Shown here: piece after piece, positions 19,609-30,934 of the stretch | Layout of the letters: each line of letters begins with the position of its first letter | Numbering within the stretch: position 1 is the first letter of the stretch | Notes under the pieces: generated by a model | What the model was told of the DNA's origin: nothing | What the model saw: only the letters and a program-made list of their open reading frames with translations | Database searches by the model: none | Made by a program: the position numbers and the translations under genes | From: Taudactylus pleione | Taxonomy: Eukaryota > Chordata > Amphibia > Anura > Myobatrachidae | Length of the DNA stretch: 64,000 nt | Direction: 5' to 3' | Assembly (NCBI GenBank): GCA_031769625.1 | Contig: JAUIMM010000126.1 | Span: 5,604,001-5,668,000 of the forward strand

Positions 19609-21256
19609 TTACACTTGTCTCTACCACAGGTTTGCATCTACAGTATGAAGCAGCCTCTCACAGACACAATCACCCCTAAGCAAATATGGTAAACTTTCCT
19701 TTCCATCATTTAAAAAAAATTACCTAATGAAGCAAAAAATTATATGTACTAAAATGCAATATTGTAAAATGTAAAAAGATCAGCGCTTTCCTTTTTCATC
19801 TAAACTACTAATCATGAATTGCTAGTAATAATTATGTAATATAAGGGATAATACACACCCTAATGAAATATTACTTATACTGCTGAGTTCCATGCATACA
19901 TATATACTGTAAAAAAGCACTTGGCCTGCCATTATATGTACACCTAATACCTAGGTAACATCTAAAATATTTGTAATGCACAGCAGTGAGTGCATTTCCT
20001 TATAGACTATAAATGCATTTACAGTATATCACTCCAATTAGCAAAAGTATACATTGCCAATGGAAATAAAACATAGATGGATTAAGTGGTTGCAGAAACT
20101 GTATATAATAAACCACACAATTCTTCACTTATAAGATTTTCTGTTGCTTGAAGTCACTGTCTGAGAATAAAAAGTACAAAATTTGTCAATTCTGCCATAA
20201 ATATCTTTGTTAATTTGCTGTTAATGTGAAGAACACAATGACCTACTGTATACTTGAGGAGCACACTAGTGACAAAGAGACCTTGGTGAATTGTATTGTA
20301 AATTGGCCCCATGTGAGCTATATTCATAAGAGAAGGGTAAAAACACAGACTTAAATAATAATTTAATTTTTTACTAAAATGCACTTAAAATAGGAAATTA
20401 GATTCTTTCCTTTCCATTTTATTTTTGAAGAAAGAATGCACCTTTATTGAATCCTTTAGTACATATAAATGTAGTTATGATTTTATTATGTTAAGCATGT
20501 GACAAAAGTGCAATAGCTCATGTATGTTTTAAACCTATTTCATTCTGTGGCAATGTTAACATCCAAAACTCATTTTCAATTTTTTGAAAGATAAAACCAG
20601 GTTGGTTCTGCCTTTATAACAATTGGCGCTTTAAATCCCGCTGCAAATCTCCAGAAAAATTGTCACTTTTACATCATTGAACAATATTCCGTAGGGCCAC
20701 TAAAGTAATGTTAAAAGAAAAGACTCTTTCCATTAATGTATGCTTGAATAAGCTGTTTTACAGGTTGCCTGGAAGCATCCTGAACTATGCTAATTGTATA
20801 ATGTCCTTATAATAGAAGCACAACAATATATCTGCTTCAACTCCTAAATATATGCAATTACCACCAATAAATAGCTGTCATAGAATACATAAAGCTTTTT
20901 TTATTGTTTAGGTGGATGACAAATACAAACTATACTTTGCTGGCAACAGAAAAACACTGAGCAATAAAATGAAACGTTTTAAAGACTAATGTTTACGTAA
21001 GGCAGAAACGGTATTACTTACAGTAGTTGGATCGTAAAGGTAGTTATTAAGTGGGAGTTCCCTAAAGCTTTCTTATTAAAGCATAGACATTTTTTACTGA
21101 TCAGGTTCTGTTTCTAACTGTTTCTCAAAAAACCTTTTCCTGTTCTTACTTATTGTGTTGTAATAACTTCAACACAACACAAAACAGCTCTAAGTGATGT
21201 TGCATTGCAACATAATTTTGTTTATGTTACTGTAAGCAGCAAATCATGAATTATTG
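19609..21256. other. AT-rich non-coding DNA
   Basis: No ORF above background and no recognised repeat ends. The segment is AT-rich throughout, with many short A/T runs. Confidence 0.5.
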
Positions 21257-21258
21257 TA

Positions 21259-21772
21259 CACTATGTAGACAAAAGTGATTGGACATCCCCGTACAAGCGA
21301 AATGCATGCCATGCATACAATTGCACATGAGTTCAAAACGGCATTAATGTGGCGGTTTTGACAAGAACACTTCGTAGGTAGGCCCATGCACTTACAGTTC
21401 TATGAAAACAACTTATGTTTTTATCAGGACAATAATGCCACCTGTCATGTTTCCAGGGCGATGCTGGACTGGTATACAGAAAATTCGGTAACCCAGATAG
21501 ACTGGCCAGCTCAGAGTCCAGATCTTAACTTCATTAGAGCAACGGGTGCGTTCTAGGCCAACTCGTCCTTCTTCATTGTCACAGTTGGTCACTGTACTTA
21601 AAGCAGAATGGCAAAACATACCGCCTGCTGTTGTCCAGGAACATGTGGACAGTTTGCCAAGAAGGGTGTTAACAGTAATCACTCCACATGGTGGACTTAC
21701 AAAGTACTGACATCAATAAAATCTTGTTGATCTATTTGCTGTCAGTGTCCAATTACTTTTGTCTATATAGTG
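21259..21772 (+). mobile_element. Internally deleted Tc1-like transposon
   Basis: The ends CACTATGTAGACAAAAGTGATTGGACA and its inverted counterpart (ending TGTCTATATAGTG) are each flanked by TA, the Tc1/mariner target. Within, 21418-21705 (plus strand) encodes only the C-terminal part of a Tc1 transposase: QDNNATCHVSRAMLDWY with the second catalytic Asp, then DWPAQSPDLNFI, after which the expected Glu codon region is shifted. The first half of the gene is deleted. Confidence 0.85.
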
Positions 21773-22550
21773 TATATTATATAGGTCTTAAATGCCTCTC
21801 TATTGGACAATTTATGAACTAAATAGCTTGATTGTATTTCCAAACAAATGCCAATAAATATACATTATTTTCTTATGCGTCTGTATAAGGCTCTAAAACA
21901 GAGGTTCCCATGATTATAATTAAGTCACCTGTGGTCAAGCATGGACATTCTTAAAACCTGGACTGTTAGGGTACCTTGAGGACCGAGTTTGGGAACCTCT
22001 GCTGCAAAAAAAATAAGGCTTTTATTGAACATAAGATTATCTAGTGTTGTTTTTTATTCAAATAAGGGTAATTTGTTATATAATAATCACCAGATTAAAT
22101 TATAAATTAGCCTCCAGATTAGAAATAGGATTTAAACCATAACCACCAGATTGTAGGTCTGCTTTATATACTACGCACTTATTACGGTCTGCTTTGTAGA
22201 CAAGCTATAACAATCTGCAATGTATACTGCTCACCAGAATAGACTCTGCTTTGTATACTAGCCGGAGAGGACTATATGGTATTCACAGCATTGAGGGGTG
22301 GGACAGATAGAGGCTCTGCTTTTCACCTTGTAGGTAACCTAAATATTCCAATAAAAAACAAACAAACAAATGAAGGCCTATCATTTCTCACAGTAGACCA
22401 GAAATATATTGTACCATTTAGGGACAATATTTTTTGCTATTATTTAAAAAATGTTTATTCAGCTTGGGTTTGGTCCAACTAGGGCCCTCTCTGTATGTTT
22501 TGTTGTCCTCTGGGTGCTATGGTTCCTTACCACAAACCAAAAAAATACAC
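21773..22550. other. AT-rich DNA with a short hAT MITE
   Basis: It contains the MITE listed at 21899-22001. Several TATACT/CTGCTTTGTA-like short repeats occur at about 22150-22260. No gene is recognised. Confidence 0.45.
21899..22001. mobile_element. Short hAT-type MITE, about 103 bp
   Basis: CAGAGGTTCCCA and TGGGAACCTCTG are inverted termini. The flanking octamers CTCTAAAA and CTGCAAAA agree at 6 of 8 positions, consistent with an aged hAT target duplication. Confidence 0.75.
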
Positions 22551-22725
22551 GAGTCCATGTACTAAGCCTTGTAGGGAGAGAAAGTGGATGGATATAAAGT
22601 ACCAACCAATCAGCTCCTAACTATCATTTTACATGATGTGTTTGAAAAATGATAGTTAGGAGCTGTTTAGTTAGTACTTTATCTCCGTCCACTTTCTCTC
22701 TCTCCAAGGCTTAGTACATAGACTC
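22551..22725. mobile_element. Palindromic MITE, 175 bp
   Basis: GAGTCCATGTACTAAGCCTT at the left and AAGGCTTAGTACATAGACTC at the right are inverted copies, and the interior folds along almost its full length (AGCTCCTAACTATCATTTT with AAAATGATAGTTAGGAGCT). Only about 15 bp at the centre is unpaired. Confidence 0.85.
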
Positions 22726-23855
22726 CACAGTTAGGTTAACTGGCTCCTGACTAAAAAGCACCTTCTTGTGTATGAGTGTGTGTGGAGCAGTTGTCAATAA
22801 TGTAATATTCTCTGTACATCACTAATAGGATGACACTATATAAATAAATGCCAATAAATAAAGTAGTCATGTTTACTAGAACATGCTGAAGAGATGTTTT
22901 AAAATAAATAAATAAATAAATAAATAAATAAAAATTCCTAACATCACAAGTCAAATTGAAGAGACGTGTTTATTCTTTAGAACCATTTTACATGCCATTG
23001 ATAATATTGCAGCTGGAAATGTTATAGTGGTGTTATTGATTCCAGCATTCACAACTCATGGAATCTTTTGTTGCATTTTTAAAAACATGTCCTTTAATTT
23101 ACTTTTTTATTTTGACAAGTCAATGTATTTTTTGTGCAATAAAAAGAGAGCCTATGCCTAATCAAGTTGTACTTACATGCTGAGGCAGAGTCATTGCTAA
23201 GGTCAGTGACATGATACCTGTGACAGGAAGCTTTCTATTTACATTCTAGAATCTGATAGGGAATTTGGCTTGCTGTAACTAGCTGGAAACGTTTCAGTTC
23301 ATTTTCAAATGTATTAGAAGGCAAATGTGTTAAATAAAGTGTTGGTTTTAATCTAATTGAGGAGTATAGCTTGCCTAGGCAGAGATATGAAAGCCTGTGA
23401 ACCGTAGCAACAATTAAACTGTATTTTTATTGTGAAATAATTATACTGCACTGAAATTTAGAGATTTGGATGATGTACAAATATTTAAGGAAAAAAGATT
23501 TGAGTCAGCTAAAATGTCTGTGTCAACATTGAGCTACAGTATACAATGACTAAAGTGAAATCAGATGTACAACTTCTGAATTTCTACTGAATGTTATGCA
23601 TTATATTTATTTTGGTGTTGTATCAAATCGCAAATGAATCCACTGTTAAAGTATAGTGTGGCACACCCTTCTACATTACTGCTTTGTTCAAAAACTAAAT
23701 ACATGTATCAAATTATATAATATTCTGTGGAGAGCCTTGCATTATGGGTAAGCATTTTGATCTTTTAAATAAATATATTTGATACCAGGAAACATGTTCA
23801 TTAGTTACTGCACATGAATACACAGTGGAAATTCTAATCAAAGTGTATATACATA

Positions 23856-23886
<31 letters not shown>

Positions 23887-23900
23887 ACATATATATATAT
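22726..23900. other. AT-rich non-coding DNA with microsatellites
   Basis: An (AAAT)n tract lies at about 22903-22933 and a TA/GATA-rich stretch at 23845-23900. No gene is recognised. Confidence 0.5.
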
Positions 23901-24057
23901 TAGGGGTGAGGGGGTTCGGATTTCTCAAATCCGAACCCCCCCGAGCCCCCCGCGATCCAAGGCCGATCCGAGTCAGGCTCGACTTTTCCCGCCTGACTCG
24001 GATCTGAAATCGAGGCAAAACGTCATCATCCCGCCTTCCGGGTCTCGCGGGTTTTGG

Positions 24058-24070
24058 ATTCTATATAAGG
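24058..24070 (+). promoter_or_regulatory. Possible TATA box of the hAT element
   Basis: GGATTCTATATAAGGTACC lies about 160 bp inside the left terminus and upstream of the repeat blocks and the transposase, in the expected orientation. This is a motif match only; no start site can be seen. Confidence 0.4.
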
Positions 24071-24169
24071 TACCCGCGTCGGTGCCATTTTCTCACTCGG
24101 CTGTGGACAGTGAAGAGGGAAGGTGGGAATTAGGGCTGGCTGGGCTGTGTAGTGTAGTGTTGTGCTGTG

Positions 24170-24500
24170 CTGTGCTGTGCTGCGCTGTGCTGCTGTTGTC
24201 CATAGGGGCTGTGTCCACTCCTCCAAAGTCCATAGGGGCTGGCTGTGTTGTGCTGTGCTGCTGTTGTCCATAGGGGCTGTGTCCACTCCTCCAAAGTCCA
24301 TAGGGGCTGGCTGTGTTGTGCTGTGCTGCTGTTGTTCCTAGGGGCTGTGTCCACTCCTCCAAAGTCCATAGGGGCTGGCTGTGTTGTGCTGTGCTGCTGT
24401 TGTCCATAGGGGCTGTGTCCACTCCTCCAAAGTCCATAGGGGCTGGCTGGACTGTGTTGTGCAGTCAGTTGTCCATAGGGGCTGTGTCCACTCCAAAGTC
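24170..24500 (+). repeat. 68-bp minisatellite, about 5 copies
   Basis: Units contain TGTTGTCCATAGGGGCTGTG, TCCACTCCTCCAAAGTCC and GTGCTGTGCTGCTG. The first four are nearly identical and the last is degenerate. The array lies in the presumed 5' leader of the hAT gene. Long minus-strand frames here arise from the repeat and are not treated as genes. Confidence 0.9.
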
Positions 24501-24576
24501 CTGTGCAGTGTCCCATTCCTAAAGGGGTGCTGTAGTGTTGTCCAGGGGGTGCTCTGTCCATCAGGAGTGCTCCCCC

Positions 24577-25270
24577 CAAGTGCAAAAAAAATAAATATTT
24601 TTTCTGTGTTTGTGAATTGTGTGCGCAGTAGCCGCACGTGCATCAACAAGGTAGTGCCAAGCGTGCGCCTGTGTCATAAGTAAAGGGCCAGCTGGCTTGA
24701 CCGTTGAAGGGTGCTGTAACCCCCAAAGTGCACTCCAAACAAAATAAAAAAATAGTTTCTGTGTTTGTGAATTGTGTGCACTGTGGCTGCACGTGCATCA
24801 ACAAAGGAGCAGCGCCAAGTGTGCGCCTGTGTCCCATAAGTAAAGGGCCGGCTGGCTTGTCCGTTAAAGGGTGCTGAAACCCCCAAAGGGCACTCCAAAC
24901 AAAATAAAAATATATATTTTTTGTGTTTGTGAATTGTGTACACTGTGGCTGCACGCTCATCAACAAAGGAGCAGCGCCAAGCGTGCGTCTGTCTGTTAAA
25001 GGGTGGTGTAACCCCCAAAGTGCACTCCAACAAAAATAAAACATTTTCTTCTGTGTTTGTGAATTGTCTGCACTGTACGTGCATCCTCAAAGCAGCAGCA
25101 CCAAGCATGCATCTGTCTGTTAAAGGGTGGTGTAACCCCCAAAGTGCGCTCCACAAAGAATAAAAAATTCTTTTTTTTCTGTCTTTGTAAATTGTGTGGG
25201 CTGTAGCTGCACGTGCATCAACAAAGGAGCAGCGCCAGGCGTGCGCCTGCGTCCCATAAGTAAAGAGCCG
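24577..25270 (+). repeat. Minisatellite with 120-170-bp units, about 5 copies
   Basis: Units carry AAAGTGCACTCCAAACAAAA, TTTCTGTGTTTGTGAATTGT and GCACGTGCATCAACAAAGGA blocks, with some units lacking the GTCCCATAAGTAAAGGGCCG block. Unit length varies by deletion of that block. It sits directly between the 68-bp array and the transposase. Minus-strand frames covering it are repeat artefacts. Confidence 0.85.
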
Positions 25271-25350
25271 GCTGGCGCCTGCAAACCACACCGACGTCAA
25301 TTTCCTCCTTAGTCAGGGTCGGAAGTAGTCCTGCAGGCCATGTCACTGGC

Positions 25351-26335
25351 ATGACTGACTCTCCTTTCCGGGATTCCTTCAGAGGATCCTGCATTACTAC
25401 GCCTCCTGCTGCCGCTGCTGCTGTTGCTGCTGCTGGGAGTCGTTCATCATCCCAGAGAGGAAGTAGGAACACCACTACTTTTACTAAACAATTGACCCTC
25501 CAACAATCCTTAGCGAGGAGGATGAAGTACGACAGCAGTCATCCTGAAGCAAAACGTATAACTGAGGCCTTGACTGCTATGTTGGTGTTAGACGTGCGTC
25601 CGGTATCTGCCATTAGTGCAGTGGGATTTAGACAATTGATGGAGGTAGTGTGTCCCCGGTTCCAAATCCCGTCTAGATTCCACTTCACTAGGCAGGTGAT
25701 ACCGAGACTGTACAGAAACGTCAGAAAAAGTGTCCTCAGTGTCCTGAAAAATGAGGTTGTACCCAATGTCCACTTAACCACGGACATGTGGACAAGTGGA
25801 ACAGGGCAGACTAAGGACTATATGACTGTGACAGCCCACTGGGTAGATGTATCACCTTACGTAGCAACAACAGCAGCGTTACCAGTAGCAGCATCTCAGA
25901 AACGCCAGCTCGTTCCAAGGCAGGCTACGCTGTGTATCACCGGTTTCAGTAAGAGCCACACCACCGACAACCTCTTAGAGAAACTGAGGGAAATCATCGC
26001 CCAGTGGCTTACCCCACTTAGACTGGGGATTTGTGATATCTGACAATGCCACCAATATTGTGCGGGCATTACATCTGGGCAAATTCCAGCACGTCCCATG
26101 TTTTGCTCACACAATAAACTTGGTGGTGCAGAATTTTCTGAAAAGCGACAAGGGCGTGCAGGAGACGCTTTGGGTGGCCCGAAAAATTTCTGGCCACTTT
26201 CGCCATTCAGCGACTGCGTACCAAAGACTGGAGCACCTGCAAACACTCTTAAACCTGCCCCGTCATCACCTGAAGCAAGAAGTTGTGATGCGGTGGAACT
26301 CAGGTCGCACTACCCTAGTTACTGCCCTGACATAT
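25351..26335 (+). pseudogene. ZBED-type hAT transposase, truncated
   Basis: It would be a cut-and-paste transposase. There is an Ala-rich start (TTPPAAAAAVAAAGSR), then the N-terminal domain (QQSLARRMKYDSSHPEAKRI, FRQLMEVVCPRF), then LTTDMWTSGTGQTKDYM with the first catalytic Asp. A frame change occurs between about 26030 and 26043. The second frame gives ISDNATNIVRAL (second Asp), VPCFAHTINLVV and VVMRWNS, the conserved hAT blocks. The final Glu and the hATC dimerisation region are absent. No BED zinc finger is visible before the first ATG. Start at 25351 is tentative. Confidence 0.8.
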
Positions 26336-26775
26336 ATATATACATATAGGAAAACGTGAATCTGGCACTCTGGAGGTAGCTGGAGCCTAGTTGTACCTTG
26401 CCTGGGTGCCTTCCTGGGGATAGCACACCCCATACACAGTAAACAGAAAGAAAGTGGCACTCTAGGATTAAATGTAACTATATATATATATATGTAGCAG
26501 AAGCAGAGCTCGAGTCCAGACAATTCACAAAATTGCGCGTGTATAAGCTCCTGCGTTTCAATTTTAATCACATTTTCCTAGGGATACCTGAAAAAAATGT
26601 GATTAAACATTGCAATGTCGGTGCTTGAAGCTGCACATCTTTGTCTATTGTTTGTTTGGACTTGAGTGCTGCATCTGCTACTTGTCTGTACACCCTGCTA
26701 ATTGTATTGATGAAGGCAATACCATTAGCACGGTGGGCAAAGAATAATTATCCTGCAGCCTTAAGTGTCAATCCC

Positions 26776-26816
<41 letters not shown>

Positions 26817-27923
26817 TAAATATAAATATACAATAGGTTTATATAAAACTCCAAGTGCTGTGTATTATAAATTGTATAGATCACCGTGTATTTATTTGGT
26901 CTTTCAAACCAGAGGACAAGTGGAGGTGTGCATAATAACCAATCAGCACCTAGCTGTAATGTATCAAGTACATTCTATACATTTATAGTTAGAAGATGAT
27001 TGTGTTGATATGGGCATCTTTTCCACCTGTATTGTTTAGAAGGTTTAATATATCTCCTCCCTTATGAGAAATGTTTCCTCATGTTGGATGTAATGACTAA
27101 TAATGGTAGTGCAATCTTTGTGGGTTACCCACAACATGGGTACAGATGTCCATAGAGTTGAATAATAAAGTTATCAATCACTGCATTTATTTATAACATT
27201 ATAAGAGGCAGTAAAATGAGTGACTATCAAGACATTAACAAAGTGAGTAGGTGGTGAAAAGAATATAGACCATTCATTGATCCATCACTGATACACGATT
27301 CACTGGTTTTTAGTTTACATACCACAAAGATCATATCTATTAAAAATCTATTGTCAATTGCAAATTACAATTAAAATCACCATCTATAACAATGTGAGGT
27401 TTAGCAACTTGCCAATCAATGCAGCTTATATAAAGAATGAACTTGGCTCTGATTAGGGGCATAGATACACACTAATTAACTAATTGGAGAGTACAGTACC
27501 AAAAGGATTTAAATAACACATAAGTGTGGGGCTGACTGATAGTTAAACGGAAAGTTCTTATGAACTACCATGGAAATTCCCTCATGTTTGCAGTCTGATG
27601 AAGCAAAGAATGTCTGTGTGAGTCGTGTGCCTTTTAAAGAGGAGTGTATGCCAGTAAATGCGTTTGTTGCAGGAAGGCTTTATCAGTCTTTTCTCTTTTA
27701 AAAGTACTTAAAACAAAGGAACTATTCTTTGGGGAGTTTAAGTTATTGATGTTAATAGAGATGATGTTTATCATCATGGTATATGGTAAATAAACGAATC
27801 TAAAATTCAGAAAATAGTGAAAATATTAGCATTTTAGGCAGAGTGAAAGGTGAGAAATAACAAATAGAACAATGTGCAACAGAATAAGAAAAGCATACAA
27901 GTCCATTTGAAGAGCAGATCATT
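26336..27923. other. Non-coding DNA with TA microsatellites
   Basis: 26336-26500 is a short anonymous repeat bounded by TA tracts and containing 'ggcactct' at both ends. An (AT)n tract lies at about 26780-26814. The rest (26820-27923) is AT-rich with no gene or repeat end that I recognise. Confidence 0.45.
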
Positions 27924-28112
27924 GGTGGTTATGCTTCCAGAGGTGGGGCTAGAGCACAGTCCAAAATTCAAACAGGGGAGCCACACCAACTGCCAGTGAG
28001 ACCCGGCCAGCGATGTCTGGCAGCCTTTTGGATTGGCAGTTGATGTGGCTACCCTATTTGAATTTTGGACTGCGCTACAGCCCTACCTCTGGAGCCTCCA
28101 CTGGTTATAACC
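27924..28112. repeat. Foldback repeat, about 190 bp
   Basis: CAGTCCAAAATTCAAACAGG in the left arm pairs with CCTATTTGAATTTTGGACTG in the right arm. The pairing extends outwards through CCAGAGGT/ACCTCTGG and towards GGTTATG/TATAACC, and inwards through GCCACACCAACTGCC/GGCAGTTGATGTGGC. Only about 50 bp in the middle is unpaired. Non-coding. Confidence 0.85.
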
Positions 28113-28284
28113 AAGCATATGCAAAAACAGACGATGCAGTGTCGTATGTAATCCAAATGCTTCTCCACTGGCAACTGAAAGGGTGTATCTGGGCTGTATT
28201 CTAACATAGGCAAATTTATTTGAGGGCATGTTGACTGAAGTGTAGGTCTATGCAGAGTTGGGCATACTACGCAAATATACCTAT

Positions 28285-28329
<45 letters not shown>

Positions 28330-28515
28330 AAGTTGTCGGTTTGGCACTCCAAATGAAAAGATAACTGGTGCTGTGTGCCCTTGCAATAGTTTAAATACAC
28401 AGTAGATAGAATCACCCTGTTGCGGTGAAACAATGCACGGCACTGCAGCTAGATCAAAAAGACAGAAAAAACAGAAACATAGGCAAGCTTTCCTTATATC
28501 TCTCACCACAGACGT
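28113..28515. other. Non-coding DNA with TA microsatellite
   Basis: A (TA)n tract at about 28288-28327 is followed by an anonymous repeat containing TTTGGCACTCC. No gene is recognised. Confidence 0.45.
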
Positions 28516-28517
28516 AA

Positions 28518-28840
28518 CAGCGAATGTCTATGCGTTCCAGACTTCAGGCTGTAATTGCCTGCAAAAGATTTGCAACAAAGTATTAATAAGTGAAAGTTAT
28601 ATTTAGGATTGTTTTGTTTGTCCAATTACTTTTGGCCCCTTAAAAAGTGAGAGGTACATATAGAAACCGATGTAATTCTTACACCGTTCACCTGATTTGG
28701 ATGTAATTACCCTCAAATTAAATCTGAAAGTCTGCAGTTAAAGCACATCCTGTTTGTTTCATTTCAAAGCCATTGTGGTGGTGAATAGAGGCCAAAATAT
28801 GAAAATTATTTCAATGTCCCAATATTTATGCACCTGACTG
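28518..28840 (+). mobile_element. 3' end of a Tc1-like element
   Basis: This matches the last ~325 bp of the Tc1 element at 29257-30901: ATGCGTTCCAGACTTCAGG through to the inverted terminus CCAATATTTATGCACCTGACTG. It retains only the last codons of the transposase and the right terminal repeat. It is flanked by a TA microsatellite on the right. Confidence 0.85.
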
Positions 28841-29206
28841 CATATATATATATATATCTATCAGTGGAATAAAAAACAGCACCAAATTTATCCCACTTTG
28901 TTCAATGTGAAATATCTTACTTAATTAAGTGTATATATACATATACTATTTGTATATGTAGCACTCCCTTTTTAATTATAAGGTGTCTGCTTGGTCAATA
29001 AACTGGTGGCCATGACTCAGCCACCTTGGTACAAGAAATGATCATCAATGTAATTGAACACAAGCGCCTAGTGCTTATATAAAGTGAACAAATTAACTTG
29101 TGCAAAATCGGGCAATTTGTGCAAAATATGCTGGTCCCTAATTGGGACAGTAAACAAAGTGACTATAGTGCAATAAATTCATCTATAAGAACCTGGGTAT
29201 ATAAGT

Positions 29207-29256
<50 letters not shown>

Positions 29257-30898
29257 CAGTCAGGTCCATAAATATTGGGGACATTGACAGAATTTTCAGA
29301 TTTTGGCCTCTATTCACCACCACAATGGTTTTGAAATGAAACAAACAAGATGTGCTTTAACTGCAGACTTTCAGATTAAATTTGAGGGTAATTACATCCA
29401 AATCGGGTGAACGGTGTAGGAATTACAACAGTTTCAATATGTGCCTCCCACTTTTTAAGGGGCCAAAAGTAATGGGACTATCAACTCAAAAGCTATTTCA
29501 TGGACAGGTGTGGGCTATTCCCTCGTTATTTCATTATCAATTAAGCAGGTAAAAGGTCTGGAGTTGATTCTAGGTGTGACATTTGCATTTGGAATCAGTT
29601 GCTGTCAACTCTCAATATGAGATCCAAAGAGCTGTCACTATCCGTGAAGCAAGCCATCATTAGGCTGAAAAATCAAAACAAACCCATCAGGGAGATAGCA
29701 AAAACATTAGGTGTGACCAAATCAACTGTTTGGAACATTCTTAAAAAGAAAAAACGCACCGGAGAGCTCAGCAACACCAAAAGACCCAGAAGACCACGGG
29801 AAACAACTGTGGTGGATGACAAAATAATTATTTCCCTGGTGAAGAAAAACCGCTTCACATCAGTTGGCCAAATCAAGAACACTCTCCAGGAGGTAGATGT
29901 ATATGTGTCAAAGTCAACAATCAAGAGAAGACTTCACAAGACTGAATATAGAGGGTTCACCACAAGATGCAAACCATTGGTGAGCCACAAAATCAGGAAG
30001 ACCAGATTAGAGTTTGCCAAACAACATCTAAAAAAGCCATTACAGTTCTGGAACAACATCCTATGGACAGATGAGACAAAGATCAACTTGTACCAGAGTG
30101 ATGGGAAGAGAAGAGAAGGAAAGGAACTGCTCATGATCCAAAACATACCACCTCATCAGTGAAGCATGGTGGTGATAGTGTCATGGCATGGGCATGTATG
30201 GCTGCCAATGGAACTGGTTCCCTTGTATTTATTGATGATGTGACTGCTGACAAAAGCAGCAGAATTAATTCTGAAGTGTTTCGGGCAATATTATATGCTC
30301 ATATTCAGTCAAATGCTTCAGAACTCATTGGACGGCGCTTCACAGTGCAGATGGACAATGACCCGAAGCATACTGCATAAGCAACCAAAAAGTTTTTTAA
30401 GGCTAAAAAGTGTAATGTTATGCAATGGCCAAGTCAATCTCCTGACCTGAATCCGATTGAGCATGCATTTCACTTGATGAAGACAAAACTGAAGGGAAAA
30501 TGCCCCAAGAACAAGCAGGAACTGAAGACATTTGCAGTAGAGGCCTGGCAGAGCATCACCAGGGATGTAACCCAGCGTCTGGTGATGTCTATGCGTTCCA
30601 GACTTCAGGCTGTAATTGCCTGCAAAGGATTTGCAACAAAGTTTTAAAAAGTGAAAGTTAGATTTAGGCTTGTGTAGTTTGTCCCATTACTTTTGGCACC
30701 TTAAAAAGTGGGAGGCACATGTAGAAACTGTTGTAATTCCTACATCGCTCACCTGATTTGGATGTAATTACCCTCAAATGAAATCTGAAAGTCTGCAGTT
30801 AAATCGCATCTTGTTTGTTTCATTTCAAAGACATTGTGGTGGTGAATAGAGGCCAAAATATGAAAATTCTGTCAATGTCCCAATATTTATGGACCTGA

Positions 30899-30901
<3 letters not shown>
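29257..30901 (+). mobile_element. Tc1-like transposon, full length, defective
   Basis: Inverted ends CAGTCAGGTCCATAAATATTG and its complement (ending ATTTATGGACCTGACTG) are flanked by TA within TA microsatellites on both sides. It is 1645 bp and carries one transposase gene. It is inserted in the left arm of PLE3, so it is younger than that element. Confidence 0.9.
29617..30647 (+). pseudogene. Tc1 transposase, DD34E type, broken
   Basis: A helix-turn-helix region (KELSLSVKQAIIRLKNQ, IREIAKTLGVTKSTVWNI) is followed by a basic GRPR-like hook (TKRPRRPRE) and a second DNA-binding module. The catalytic Asp is in ILWTDETKINLY, the second Asp in QMDNDPKHTA and the Glu in SPDLNPIEHAF. A frameshift between about 30110 and 30165 and a TAA at 30378 make it inactive. 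The start at 29617 (MRSKELS) is the usual family start; the in-frame ATG at 29599 is an alternative. Confidence 0.9.

Positions 30902-30934
<33 letters not shown>

Larger units (their letters stand above)
23901..26335 (+). mobile_element. hAT transposon, 3'-truncated
   Basis: The left end TAGGGGTGAGGGGGTTCGG resembles hAT termini and the MITE end at 43962. It is followed by a short palindrome ('ttcggatttctcaaatccgaa'), a TATA-box-like TATATAAGG at about 24062, two minisatellite blocks and a transposase gene. The coding sequence ends abruptly at about 26330 in a TA-rich microsatellite, so the C-terminal dimerisation domain and right end are missing. Confidence 0.75.

Noticed and set aside
24130..24585. 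151-residue minus-strand ORF with repeated GLWRSGHSPYGQQ units
   Set aside because: It is the translation of the 68-bp minisatellite; open frames appear in several phases and strands because the unit lacks stops.
24674..25300. 208-residue minus-strand ORF
   Set aside because: It covers the 120-170-bp minisatellite and repeats its own sequence; no domain, and a shadow of non-coding leader DNA.
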